From the NCBI GenBank assembly GCA_008501635.1, contig QQUJ01000018.1, forward strand, positions 152,001 to 216,000: a stretch of 64,000 bases of DNA, in the 5' to 3' direction. The notes beneath the pieces were generated by a model. It did not search any database, was not told the DNA's origin, and saw only the letters and a list, made by a program, of their open reading frames with translations. This DNA is from Pseudomonadota bacterium. GTDB lineage: Bacteria > Pseudomonadota > Gammaproteobacteria > QQUJ01. Both the position numbers and the translations under genes were made by a program. Below, piece after piece: positions 9,945-18,488 of the stretch. How positions within the stretch are numbered: position 1 is the stretch's first letter; each line of letters starts with the position of its first letter.

Positions 9945-9971
9945 TAATGCTGCAGCTGACCGAGCCGATCA
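9945..9971 (+). promoter_or_regulatory. Weak sigma-28-type promoter candidate before cheY
   Basis: TAATGCTG, an 11-base spacer, then GCCGATCA, compared with the sigma-28 consensus TAAAGTTT-N11-GCCGATAA. The -10 half is good (6 of 8) and the -35 half is partial (5 of 8). It sits 23 bases before the cheY start. Could be chance. Confidence 0.35.
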
Positions 9972-9993
9972 GAACTGTGCACCGGAGGTTGTT

Positions 9994-10386
9994 TTGGATA
10001 AGAACATGAAGATTCTCATCGTGGACGATTTTTCCACGATGCGCCGCATCATCAAAAATCTGCTGCGCGACCTGGGCTTCAACAACACAGCTGAGGCCGA
10101 CGATGGCGCGACGGCCTTACCCATTCTGCAGGCCGGTAATTTCGATTTTCTGGTGACCGACTGGAATATGCCCAACATGACCGGTATCCAGCTGCTGGAG
10201 GCGGTACGCACCGATCCCAAGCTGCAGAAACTCCCGGTGCTGATGGTGACTGCGGAGGCCAAGCGCGAACAGATCGTCATGGCGGCGCAGGCCGGGGTCA
10301 ACGGTTATATCGTCAAACCCTTCACGGCGGCGACTCTCAAGGAGAAGATCGAGAAGATATTCGAGCGTCTCGAAGGCGGCGGCTGA
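9994..10386 (+). CDS. cheY: Chemotaxis response regulator CheY
   Basis: 130 residues, a single receiver domain. The acidic pair is D11-D12, the phospho-acceptor is D56 ([12 protein letters not shown]), followed by the conserved T (VTAEAKRE) and K (VKPFTA). Start: the TTG at 9994 lies 5 bases after GGAGG (9984-9988) and gives [18 protein letters not shown]; the ATG at 10,006 would be 17 bases from that site, so TTG is preferred. Phospho-CheY binds the FliM N-terminus encoded in the same cluster and changes rotation direction. Confidence 0.96.
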   Translation: MDKNMKILIVDDFSTMRRIIKNLLRDLGFNNTAEADDGATALPILQAGNFDFLVTDWNMPNMTGIQLLEAVRTDPKLQKLPVLMVTAEAKREQIVMAAQAGVNGYIVKPFTAATLKEKIEKIFERLEGGG

Positions 10387-10400
10387 ATCGGGGCAAGATC

Positions 10401-11150
10401 ATGGCAATACGCCCTGAGAATACCAAGGCCCTGCCTGACGTCGAGGCCGTGCGCGCACTGCTGAAGCATCTCGAGTCCGATAACCGCGCTGGTGCCGAGG
10501 CGTTGTTCGACGAACTGCTCGCGTTGCGCGAATCCCAGATGTTCCAGCAGCTGGGCAGGTTGACGCGTGATATTCACGATGCACTGAGAAATTTCCACCT
10601 CGACGAGCGCCTCTCGAAGTTGGCCGACGAGGAGATTCCGGACGCCAAGCAGCGGCTCAACTACGTTATCGAGATGACCGGTCAGTCGGCCCACCGCACC
10701 TTGAACGCGGTCGAGGCCTGTCTCCCACTGTCGGAGCAGATCGAGATTCAGGGCGGTGAACTGCTGGCGGACTGGGAGCGGTTTCGCAACCGCGAACTGA
10801 CGATGGAGGAGTTCAAAGGACTGTCCAGCCGGATCAGCGACTATTTTTCGACGGCCGCCCAGTGTGCAGCCAGCATGCGCGGCGAACTCTCCGACGTCAT
10901 GATGGCACAGGATTTTCAGGATCTGACCGGCCAGGTCATCCGGCGGGTCATTACTCTGGTACAGGAGGTAGAGGACAAATTGGTCGATCTGGTACGGGCC
11001 GCCGGCGGACGGATCAAATCGGGTGCGCCGGAAGTTAAAGAGGCGTCGCTGTCTCAGGGTGAGGGGCCGACGCCGCCCGCCCTGTTGACCGACGATCGAG
11101 TTGCGAACCAGGACGATGTGGACGACCTGCTCTCGAGCCTGGGTTTCTGA
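10401..11150 (+). CDS. cheZ: CheY-P phosphatase CheZ
   Basis: 249 residues, mainly helical. The long hairpin includes the catalytic segment MMAQDFQDLTGQVIRR with the Gln that attacks CheY-P. The last residues, DDVDDLLSSLGF, form the C-terminal CheY-P-binding helix shared with enteric CheZ. It dephosphorylates CheY-P at the receptor array or in the cytoplasm. It directly follows cheY, the usual arrangement in polar-flagellated gammaproteobacteria. Confidence 0.95.
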   Translation: MAIRPENTKALPDVEAVRALLKHLESDNRAGAEALFDELLALRESQMFQQLGRLTRDIHDALRNFHLDERLSKLADEEIPDAKQRLNYVIEMTGQSAHRTLNAVEACLPLSEQIEIQGGELLADWERFRNRELTMEEFKGLSSRISDYFSTAAQCAASMRGELSDVMMAQDFQDLTGQVIRRVITLVQEVEDKLVDLVRAAGGRIKSGAPEVKEASLSQGEGPTPPALLTDDRVANQDDVDDLLSSLGF

Positions 11151-11173
11151 CGACGTCGTGTTGTCGACCGGTA

Positions 11174-11200
11174 AAAAGTTTTCAGGCAAATGGCCGATGT
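11174..11200 (+). promoter_or_regulatory. Strong sigma-28 (FliA) promoter upstream of cheA
   Basis: AAAAGTTT, an 11-base spacer and GCCGATGT closely match the FliA consensus TAAAGTTT-N11-GCCGATAA, with exact spacing. It lies in the unusually long 170-base gap between cheZ and cheA, about 120 bases before the cheA start. This gap holds no other gene. It implies that cheA and the genes after it have their own late-class promoter, besides read-through from upstream. Confidence 0.8.
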
Positions 11201-11320
11201 ATAACGAAGCAATGGTGAAGTCCGTTGAGTTACCGCACCCGGATGTTCGGAGGGCGGTGTTTGTCGCCCGGCGCGAGCCGGCGAGTTCCAGTGGGTGCCA
11301 AGGCTAAAAGGGCGGGGATT

Positions 11321-13510
11321 ATGGCCATCGATGGCGATGACGAGATCCTTCAGGATTTTCTGATCGAAGCAGGGGAAATTCTCGAACTGCTGGGTGAGCA
11401 GTTGGTCGATCTGGAGCGCAAGCCTCAGGATTCCGAGTTGCTCAACGCCATCTTCCGCGGCTTTCATACCGTCAAGGGCGGCGCCGGATTCCTGGGTATC
11501 ACCTCGCTGGTCGAGATCTGCCACTGCACCGAAGACGTTTTCAATCTGCTGCGCCAGGGAAGCGTTGTCGTCGATGCCGGCATCATGGACATCGTGCTGA
11601 GATCGCTCGATTCGGTCAATGAAATGTTCGACGGGGTGCGCGGCGGTCAGGAGCCGGCGGCAGCCGATACCGAACTGCTCCAGCAGCTGCGCTATATCGC
11701 CGATCACGGGCTTGCGCCCGGCGGCAATGCTGCCCCCGCTGTCAGTCAAGCCGCCGTCGCCGAAGCGGCGTCACCCGCGGCGGTGGAGGCGGAAGCGAAG
11801 AACGCACCAGCCCCCGACGACGATTTTACCGATCTCGAGTTTCAGGCACTGCTCGATGCGGCAGCGAACAGCAAGGAAGCCACGGCAGCTGAGTCCGCCC
11901 CACCCCCAAGCGAAGCAGGCGAAGGGGATATCACCGAGGACGAATTCGAAGCCCTGCTCGACGAACTCCATGGCAAGGGGAAGTTCAGTGCCGCGGGTAT
12001 CGAGGCAGCACCGGAACCCCAACCCGTCCCGGGCGCACCGACGCCACCACCAGCCGCGGCTGACGACGACGAGATTACCGATGATGAGTTCGAGGCATTG
12101 CTTGACGAGTTGCACGGTCAGGGGAAGTTCGGCGCAGATCTTGTTGCAGCCATCCCAAACAGGGCCGTGGCAGACAAAAAAACGTCCGCCAAGGCACAGG
12201 GGAAACCCGCGCCGAAGGTGGCGGCGGGATCCAAGCCAACCGCGAAGCCGGCATCCCAACCGGCGCCTCGGCCGGCCACGCCACGCGCTGATACCACCGC
12301 GCAGTCGGATTCGACGATACGCGTCGATACCAAGCGCCTCGACGAGATCATGAACATGGTGGGTGAGCTGGTGCTGGTACGCAACCGACTCGCCACACTG
12401 CGCAGCAAAATCAACGATGAACAGGTTGCCAAGGCGATCGCCAATCTGGATCTGGTCACCTCGGATCTTCAATTGGCCGCCATGAAGACCCGCATGCAAC
12501 CGATCAAAAAGGTCTTTGGGCGCTTCCCACGGGTGGTGCGCGATCTCGCCCGCCACCTCAATAAGGAGATCGACCTGGAGATGCAGGGCGAGGAGACCGA
12601 TCTCGATAAAAACCTTGTCGAGGCGTTGGCCGATCCGTTGGTGCATCTGGTGCGTAACTCGGTCGACCACGGGATCGAGCTGCCCGAGGTGCGTGTCAAG
12701 GCAGGCAAGTCGCCCAAGGGTACCGTGGTATTGGCCGCCGAGCAGGCGGGTGATCACATCCTCCTCTCCATCGAAGACGACGGCGCGGGCATGGACCCCG
12801 AGCGGCTGCGCGCCAAAGTGGTGGAGAAGGGTTTGATGGACGAAGAGGCGGCCAAACGGCTGACCGATCGCGAGTGCTACAACCTGATCTTTCTGCCGGG
12901 ATTCTCGACCAAATCCGAAATCTCCGACGTCTCCGGTCGCGGTGTGGGTATGGACGTGGTCAAGACGCGTATCGGTCAGTTGAACGGCACGGTGGAGATC
13001 GATTCCGAACTGGGTCGCGGTAGCCGTATCTCGATCAAAGTACCTTTGACCCTGGCCATCCTGCCGACGCTGATGGTCAGACTCCAGGACCAGGCTTTTG
13101 CCATACCCTTGAGCAACGTCAACGAGATTTTCGATCTCGATCTGTCACGTACCAAGATGATCGATGGTCAAGAGGTGGTGATGCTGCGGGGGAAAGCACT
13201 GCCGGTTTTTTATCTCAAGGAGTGGTTGATCCGTGCGAAAGGAACGCCCTCCGAGCGACCCAGTTCCGGACATGTCGTGGTGGTGCAGGTGAGCGGACGC
13301 CTGGTGGGGTTCGTGGTCGATCATCTGCTTGGCCAGGAGGAGGTGGTGATCAAACCTTTGGGGGCCTTTCTCCAGAAAATTTCCGGGCTTGCCGGTGCCA
13401 CGATAACCGGTGACGGACGTATGGCGCTCATCCTGGATGTGCCCAGTCTGCTGAAAGCCTATGCGGGTCGACGTGGTGCCGGGCACGCGCGGGCAAAGGA
13501 TCAACGGTGA
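11321..13510 (+). CDS. cheA: Chemotaxis histidine kinase CheA with a repeat-bearing linker
   Basis: 729 residues from the ATG at 11,321, which begins the Hpt domain directly; the reading frame is open further upstream, but that extension resembles no CheA. P1/Hpt has the phospho-accepting His49 (FRGFHTVKGGAGFLG). No folded P2 domain is visible: residues ~130-345 are an Ala/Pro/acid-rich linker with three similar motifs (about 166-179, 203-219 and 248-270; core DEFEALLDELHG). P3 dimerisation, P4 kinase (N, G1, G2 boxes) and P5 CheW-like regulatory domains follow in order. It phosphorylates CheY and CheB. The linker motifs probably correspond to the LID region described for CheA proteins that pair with ParP. 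Confidence 0.96.
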   Translation: MAIDGDDEILQDFLIEAGEILELLGEQLVDLERKPQDSELLNAIFRGFHTVKGGAGFLGITSLVEICHCTEDVFNLLRQGSVVVDAGIMDIVLRSLDSVNEMFDGVRGGQEPAAADTELLQQLRYIADHGLAPGGNAAPAVSQAAVAEAASPAAVEAEAKNAPAPDDDFTDLEFQALLDAAANSKEATAAESAPPPSEAGEGDITEDEFEALLDELHGKGKFSAAGIEAAPEPQPVPGAPTPPPAAADDDEITDDEFEALLDELHGQGKFGADLVAAIPNRAVADKKTSAKAQGKPAPKVAAGSKPTAKPASQPAPRPATPRADTTAQSDSTIRVDTKRLDEIMNMVGELVLVRNRLATLRSKINDEQVAKAIANLDLVTSDLQLAAMKTRMQPIKKVFGRFPRVVRDLARHLNKEIDLEMQGEETDLDKNLVEALADPLVHLVRNSVDHGIELPEVRVKAGKSPKGTVVLAAEQAGDHILLSIEDDGAGMDPERLRAKVVEKGLMDEEAAKRLTDRECYNLIFLPGFSTKSEISDVSGRGVGMDVVKTRIGQLNGTVEIDSELGRGSRISIKVPLTLAILPTLMVRLQDQAFAIPLSNVNEIFDLDLSRTKMIDGQEVVMLRGKALPVFYLKEWLIRAKGTPSERPSSGHVVVVQVSGRLVGFVVDHLLGQEEVVIKPLGAFLQKISGLAGATITGDGRMALILDVPSLLKAYAGRRGAGHARAKDQR

Positions 13511-13559
13511 AGCGGCTTTCAGAGTTCAAGAATCATGGCTTGCAGTGCGAGGAACGCCG

Positions 13560-14639
13560 ATGAGCGTGCGTGTCCTCGTGGTCGATGATTCAGGTTTCTT
13601 TCGCCGCCGTATCGCCGAGATCATCTCCTCCGATGCGCGATTGGAGGTGGTGGGGAGCGCGGAGAACGGGATGGAGGCGGTGCGGCAGGTGAAGAGTCTG
13701 AAGCCCGACGTGGTTACCATGGATATCGAGATGCCGGTCATGGATGGCATAGCGGCTGTGCGCCGCATCATGGCGGAGCATCCCACGCCGGTATTGATGT
13801 TCTCAACGCTTACCTACGAGGGCGGCAAGGCCACCCTCGACGCTCTGGAAGCAGGTGCGGTGGATTTTCTCCCGAAGCGCTTCGAGGATATGGCGAAGGA
13901 TCGGGAGAGCGGTGCTCGCGTCCTGTGTGCCAGGGTCTATCAGTTGGGATCGCGGCGCTCAGTGGCAAAACCGAGTGCCGCCCCGTCAGCGACCAAACGC
14001 GCATCAGAGTTCGGCGCCGTAAATCGACCCGTGGTTGCCACGGCGCGGCCGGCATCCGTCATCCGCCCCGGCAGCGTCAAACTGCTGGCGATCGGCGCAT
14101 CGACCGGAGGGCCAGTGGCGCTGCAGCAGGTCCTGGCCAAACTGTCTGCCGATTTTCCCGTGCCGATCGTCCTGATCCAGCACATGCCCGCCAACTTTAC
14201 CAGGGCTTTTGCCGAGCGCCTCGATCAACAGTGTGCGATCTCTGTCAAAGAGGCGGCGGACAAGGATGAGTTGAAACCGGGAATGGCGTTGCTCGCCCCG
14301 GGGGGCAAGCAGATGCTGGTGGAACGCAGCGGCGCGCGTTTGCTGGTCTCGGTGCAGGATGGCAAGCAGGAACTCACTTATCGGCCGAGTGTCGACGTCA
14401 CCTTCGGCTCCGCCGCGCGCGCGATGGGCTGCGAAGTGCTGGCGTTGGTGCTGACCGGTATGGGTGCTGACGGGCGCGAAGGTGCCCGGCTGCTCAAGCA
14501 GGGCGGATCTCTCGTCTGGGCTCAGGATGAGGCAAGTTGCGTGATTTATGGCATGCCAGCGGCCGTTATCCAGGCGCATCTGGCGGACCGTGTACTGGCG
14601 CTGGATGAGATTGGCGCAGCGCTGACGGCCAGTATCTGA
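13560..14639 (+). CDS. cheB: Receptor methylesterase CheB
   Basis: 359 residues from the ATG at 13,560. The N-terminal receiver domain has the phospho-acceptor in VTMDIEMPVMDG. A variable linker (about 140-175) leads to the CheB esterase/deamidase domain with the catalytic Ser in GASTGGP, His in IQHMP and Asp in LTGMGADG. It removes methyl groups from chemoreceptors for adaptation. No cheR is present in the window, so the partner methyltransferase must be elsewhere. Confidence 0.96.
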   Translation: MSVRVLVVDDSGFFRRRIAEIISSDARLEVVGSAENGMEAVRQVKSLKPDVVTMDIEMPVMDGIAAVRRIMAEHPTPVLMFSTLTYEGGKATLDALEAGAVDFLPKRFEDMAKDRESGARVLCARVYQLGSRRSVAKPSAAPSATKRASEFGAVNRPVVATARPASVIRPGSVKLLAIGASTGGPVALQQVLAKLSADFPVPIVLIQHMPANFTRAFAERLDQQCAISVKEAADKDELKPGMALLAPGGKQMLVERSGARLLVSVQDGKQELTYRPSVDVTFGSAARAMGCEVLALVLTGMGADGREGARLLKQGGSLVWAQDEASCVIYGMPAAVIQAHLADRVLALDEIGAALTASI

Positions 14640-14654
14640 AGGGAGGTATGAGCC

Positions 14655-15395
14655 ATGGACATCCTCAGCATAATCGGCATCCTCCTGGCGTTGGGCGCGA
14701 TCGTCGGCGGCAATATCCTCGAAGGCGGTCACACCGATTCGTTGGTACAGCTCACAGCCTTCATCATCGTTATCGGCGGTACCCTGGGCGCGGTGATGCT
14801 GCAGACGCCGCTCAACTCCTTCCTCCATGCCATAAAGATGTTTGGCTGGATCATTCTGCCTCCCAAGCAGGAGGCTGAAGTCGCAATCGAGAAGATCGTC
14901 GAATGGAGCAATGTGGCGCGCAAGGAGGGGTTGTTGGGATTGGAGGCGGTGTCCGAGGGTGAGCCGGATCTCTTTGTGCGTAAAGGACTGCAGCTGCTGG
15001 TCGACGGCAGCGAACCCGATGCGATTCGCAGCATCATGGAGGTCGAACTCTCCGCCAAGGAACACCATGGAATTCAGGCGGCAAAGGTTTACGAAGCGGG
15101 CGGCGGCTATTCACCCACCATCGGCATCATCGGCGCGGTCATGGGGTTGATACACGTGATGCAGAATCTCTCCGATCCCAGCAAATTGGGCAGCGGTATA
15201 GCCGTGGCATTTGTAGCAACCATCTACGGTGTGGGTGCTGCCAATCTGTTTTTGCTGCCCATTGCCAATAAGCTCAAAAGCATCGTTCACCATCAAACGC
15301 AGTATCGCGAAATGGTGGTCGAAGGCATCATCTCTATTGCCGAGGGAGAGAATCCGCGCAATATCGAAGCAAAACTGCGGGGCTACCTGACGTGA
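14655..15395 (+). CDS. motC: Flagellar stator protein MotC (MotA/PomA family)
   Basis: 246 residues with four transmembrane helices and the MotA/TolQ/ExbB core. A cytoplasmic loop follows helix 2 (about residues 65-145), then TIGIIGAVMGLIHVM and an ATIYGVGAANLFLLP helix. Placement with motD after cheB matches the motCD stator of Pseudomonas. MotC4-MotD2 or 5:2 complexes conduct ions and turn the rotor. Coupling ion (H+ or Na+) cannot be settled here. A second stator set, common in such bacteria, is not in this window. Confidence 0.93.
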   Translation: MDILSIIGILLALGAIVGGNILEGGHTDSLVQLTAFIIVIGGTLGAVMLQTPLNSFLHAIKMFGWIILPPKQEAEVAIEKIVEWSNVARKEGLLGLEAVSEGEPDLFVRKGLQLLVDGSEPDAIRSIMEVELSAKEHHGIQAAKVYEAGGGYSPTIGIIGAVMGLIHVMQNLSDPSKLGSGIAVAFVATIYGVGAANLFLLPIANKLKSIVHHQTQYREMVVEGIISIAEGENPRNIEAKLRGYLT

Positions 15396-15485
15396 CAACA
15401 GGAGGCAGGGAAAAGTGTAAAGCGTGCCGGGAGGGAGCAGTTCGCCCCTTTGCGCTTTTATTGTTCGCCTTTGACCTGATTCGCC

Positions 15486-16400
15486 ATGGCGCGTAAAAAA
15501 CGACCTGAAGAACACGAGAATCACGAGCGTTGGCTGGTTTCCTATGCCGATTTCATCACGCTCTTGTTCGCGTTCTTCGTGGTCATGTACTCCATCTCCT
15601 CGATCAACGAGGGCAAGTACCGTGTTCTCTCCGACGCCATAGTGGCGGCCTTTCGTTCACCAGCCAAGAGTCTTGATCCGGTTCAGATCGGCCAGCTGGC
15701 GAAGAGCCCGAACAGTTCCCCGGTCAATCTTCCCTACGAGTATCGGCGCAAACTGGAAGAGGCGTTGGGCGGTCAGCAGCGCAGTATCGAACGTGAGCCT
15801 GGGGGACGCACCAGCGATGCGGCTTCCACCGCCTTGAAGAGTATCAGCGGTGAAATTCAACAGGCGGTTCAGTCACTGATTGACCAGGACCTGGTGAAGG
15901 TACGCCAGGGCAAGGGTTGGCTGGAGATCGAGCTCAAGGCGAGCATTCTCTACCCAAGCGGCAGCGCTGCCCTGACGGAAGAGGCGCTCCCGGTGCTGCG
16001 CAAACTGGCGGAAGTGTTGAACAAACATCCGAACCCCGTGCAGGTGGAGGGGCACACCGACAACCTGCCGATCCGGTCGCTGGTCTATCCATCGAACTGG
16101 GAGTTGTCAGCGGCGCGCGCCGCCAGCGTGGTCCAGTTCTTCGTTCAGGTGGGAATGGATCCAAAGCGCATGGCCGCCATCGGCTATGGTGAGCATCGCC
16201 CGGTATCCGACAATACCAGTGTGGATGGCAGGCGCGAGAATCGTCGCGTGGCACTGGTGGTTTTGGCCACGGAGACGGCGACACCGGCGCTGTCGGCTCC
16301 CACACCTGAGGTCCCTACGCCCAAAGCGCCGGGGCAGCTTTCGCCAATCTCGGGTATCCCGGTGCAACCGCCGCTTGGTGCCGGTGGAGCTCCGCAGTGA
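15486..16400 (+). CDS. motD: Flagellar stator protein MotD (MotB family)
   Basis: 304 residues. One N-terminal transmembrane helix contains the ion-binding Asp22 (VSYADFITLLFAFFVVMYS). A plug/linker region follows, then an OmpA-like peptidoglycan-binding domain (about 155-255; EGHTDNLPI, SAARAASVVQFF, NRRVALVV) and a Pro/Ala-rich tail. It anchors the MotC ring to the cell wall. It sits 90 bases after motC, and overlaps parC by GTGA. Confidence 0.94.
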   Translation: MARKKRPEEHENHERWLVSYADFITLLFAFFVVMYSISSINEGKYRVLSDAIVAAFRSPAKSLDPVQIGQLAKSPNSSPVNLPYEYRRKLEEALGGQQRSIEREPGGRTSDAASTALKSISGEIQQAVQSLIDQDLVKVRQGKGWLEIELKASILYPSGSAALTEEALPVLRKLAEVLNKHPNPVQVEGHTDNLPIRSLVYPSNWELSAARAASVVQFFVQVGMDPKRMAAIGYGEHRPVSDNTSVDGRRENRRVALVVLATETATPALSAPTPEVPTPKAPGQLSPISGIPVQPPLGAGGAPQ

Positions 16401-17194
16401 AGGTCTGGGCCATCGCCAATCAGAAAGGTGGTGTGGGCAAGACCACCACGGCCATTACCCTGGCGGGACTCCTGACGGACGAGGGCCATGGGGTGTTGCT
16501 GATCGATCTCGATCCGCACGGTTCGGCGACCTCTTACCTGGGGTTCGACCCCGAAACCGTGCAGAACAGCGTTTATACGCTGTTCAAGCAGACCGCCGAC
16601 GGCGTGCAGCCCAACGTTGCGGCTGCGGTTCAGCCAACCAGGATCGAGCGCCTCCATCTGCTGGCTGCCTCGACTGCTCTCGCTACGCTCGACCGTCAAC
16701 TCGGAAGCCGCGAAGGCATGGGTCTGGTGGTGGGGCGCGCGCTGAAGCGACTTGAAGGGAAATTCGATCATGTCTTTATCGATTGCCCCCCGGTCTTGGG
16801 CGTACTGATGATCAATGCCTTGGCCGCAAGCGATTTTCTGCTGATACCTACACAAACCGAGTACCTGGCGCTTAAAGGTCTGGACCGCATGCTCCGAACC
16901 CTGGAGATGGTGCGGCGCTCCCGCCCCCAGCCGTTGCCCTACCTGATCGTGCCAGCCTTTTTTGATCGGCGCACGCGCGCCTCCATCGACACCCTGCGGG
17001 TACTGCGCGAACGCTACAGCGAGCACCTCTGGGGTGGAGTGATCCCCATCGATACACAGTTTCGCGAAGCCAGTCAGGCGGGTGTGCCGCTCTCCTCGAT
17101 GAGTGCGCATACCAGGGGCCTCGATGCCTATCGGCAACTGCTGGGTGATCTGAACGACGACGTACACCAGGTCGGTAAGGCGGCGGCTCTGTGA
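16397..17194 (+). CDS. parC: ParC, ParA/MinD-like ATPase for polar chemotaxis arrays
   Basis: 265 residues, GTG start overlapping motD. It has a ParA-type Walker A (NQKGGVGKTTTAITLAG, residues about 8-24), Walker A' (LLIDLDPHGSATSYLG) and switch II (FIDCPPVLG). In Vibrio and Pseudomonas the gene at this exact place, just before a CheW-like gene, is ParC, which brings chemotaxis arrays to the cell poles and ensures inheritance at division. No ParB or parS is nearby, so plasmid or chromosome partition is unlikely. Confidence 0.88.
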   Translation: MKVWAIANQKGGVGKTTTAITLAGLLTDEGHGVLLIDLDPHGSATSYLGFDPETVQNSVYTLFKQTADGVQPNVAAAVQPTRIERLHLLAASTALATLDRQLGSREGMGLVVGRALKRLEGKFDHVFIDCPPVLGVLMINALAASDFLLIPTQTEYLALKGLDRMLRTLEMVRRSRPQPLPYLIVPAFFDRRTRASIDTLRVLRERYSEHLWGGVIPIDTQFREASQAGVPLSSMSAHTRGLDAYRQLLGDLNDDVHQVGKAAAL

Positions 17195-17847
17195 GTGGTA
17201 AGTTGGAACGCCCGGTGCTGGTGGATCAGCAGGTCGCGCTGAGCGCCTACCTGGATTCCCTGCTGCGCGAGGTGCCGATCGAGTTCGAAGCAGGAGCCGA
17301 AAAACCAGCGGCTGTTCATCTCTTGCGTCAGCCCGCGGCGGTTGAGGAGGAGAGTGTCGCGGCGCCTGCAGAGGTAGGCGCCCGGCTTGCGGTGGAATCG
17401 CCGCTGCCGGACTGGGTGGAAACACGCTTCCAGTGTCTGCTTTTTGACGTTCGCGGGCTGACCTTGGCAGTGCCTTTGGAAAAGCTCTGCGGGATCACGG
17501 AATGGGCCGATGGCGTGACAAAACTGCCCGAGCGCCCGGCCTGGTTCCTGGGGGTGATGACCTACCGTGAGCGACAGGCCGGCATCGTCGATACCGCAGG
17601 CGTGGTTATGCCCGAACGCCTGGATGGCACCACCACCCCTACCGCTTACGCCCATATCATCTTCTTCGACGAGGGTCGCTGGGGGCTCGCCTGTGAGCGG
17701 GTGGATCAGGTGATCACGCTTGGCAAGGATCAGGTTCGCTGGCGCACATCGCGAACCAAGCGGCCCTGGCTGGCGGGCACGGTCGTCGATCATATGTGCG
17801 CGCTTCTGGATATCGACGCATTGGCGGATATGATCAAGGCACTATGA
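17191..17847 (+). CDS. parP: ParP, CheW-like array-anchoring protein
   Basis: 218 residues, GTG start overlapping the parC stop. The first ~80 residues are a variable, Ala/Glu-rich N-terminus. The C-terminal ~135 residues are a CheW-like fold (FQCLLFDVRGLTLAVPLEKLCGI ... WFLGVMTYRERQAGIVDTAG). In Vibrio this domain (AIF) binds CheA and receptors, and the N-terminus binds ParC. Together with the unusual CheA linker it forms the expected polar-tethering set. Confidence 0.87.
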   Translation: MSGKLERPVLVDQQVALSAYLDSLLREVPIEFEAGAEKPAAVHLLRQPAAVEEESVAAPAEVGARLAVESPLPDWVETRFQCLLFDVRGLTLAVPLEKLCGITEWADGVTKLPERPAWFLGVMTYRERQAGIVDTAGVVMPERLDGTTTPTAYAHIIFFDEGRWGLACERVDQVITLGKDQVRWRTSRTKRPWLAGTVVDHMCALLDIDALADMIKAL

Positions 17848-17899
17848 GGCGGTGGGGAATCGCGCCACTGCTTTCACGGCAGCGTGGGGCGATTTATGC

Positions 17900-17916
17900 T
17901 GGCATGGATCATGCTT
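17900..17916 (+). promoter_or_regulatory. Sigma-54-type promoter candidate upstream of cheW
   Basis: TGGCATGGATCATGCTT has the -24 GG and -12 GC with the required 10-base separation, and closely follows the consensus TGGCACG-N4-TTGCW (two mismatches). It lies in the 164-base gap between parP and cheW, about 100 bases before the cheW start. Polar flagellar systems use sigma-54 with FleQ/FlrA-type activators. Activator sites were not identified. Confidence 0.55.
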
Positions 17917-18011
17917 AAACTGGAATAGGGTTGCAGTAGTGTCGGAATCCCGTCGCGCCACGCGACGTTGCAGCAATGATGCCCGACGGTGGCTGGACTC
18001 AGGGTGAAACG

Positions 18012-18488
18012 ATGAACCAAATGACAGAGAACGGCAAGGATCCTGTGGTGCAGTGGGTGACCTTCCACCTGGAGGAAGAGACCTTCGGTATCAATGTGAT
18101 GCAGGTACAGGAGGTATTGCGGGTCAGTGAAATCGCCCCGGTCCCGGGTGCGCCCGACTATGTGCTCGGAATCATCAATCTGCGGGGCAATGTGGTAACG
18201 GTGATCGATACGCGCAAACGCTTTGGCATGCCGCCCGGAGAGGTCGATGACAATTCGCGAGTGGTCATCATTGAAAGTCAGGGACAGATCTTCGGGATTC
18301 TGGTCGACAGCGTGGCGGAGGTTGTCGAGCTACGCCGTTCCGAGATCGATATGGCGCCGAATGTCGGCAACGAAGAGAACGCCCGCTACATCCAGGGAGT
18401 GGCTACAGTGGACTCTGATCTGTTGATTCTGGTCGATCTCAACAAGCTGCTCACGGAAGAGGAGTGGGAGGAGATGACGAGCCTTTGA
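18012..18488 (+). CDS. cheW: Chemotaxis coupling protein CheW
   Basis: 158 residues from the ATG at 18,012 (MNQMTENGKDPVVQWVTF); the frame is open further upstream, but that extension is not CheW-like. The whole protein is a CheW SH3-like fold with the strongly conserved GINVMQVQEVLR and VLGIINLRGNVVTVIDTR segments. It links chemoreceptors to CheA. It follows the sigma-54-like site at 17,900. Confidence 0.96.
   Translation: MNQMTENGKDPVVQWVTFHLEEETFGINVMQVQEVLRVSEIAPVPGAPDYVLGIINLRGNVVTVIDTRKRFGMPPGEVDDNSRVVIIESQGQIFGILVDSVAEVVELRRSEIDMAPNVGNEENARYIQGVATVDSDLLILVDLNKLLTEEEWEEMTSL

Noticed and set aside
11225-11320. Upstream extension of cheA by 32 codons
   Set aside because: Not Hpt-like, and would begin close to the sigma-28 transcription start without a ribosome site; the ATG at 11,321 starts the conserved Hpt domain.
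16184-17425. 413-codon minus-strand frame
   Set aside because: Antisense to motD, parC and parP, with shadow-like composition and no domain.
16397-17847. Plasmid-type ParA partition locus
   Set aside because: No ParB or centromere repeats; the setting in a chemotaxis operon fits ParC/ParP.
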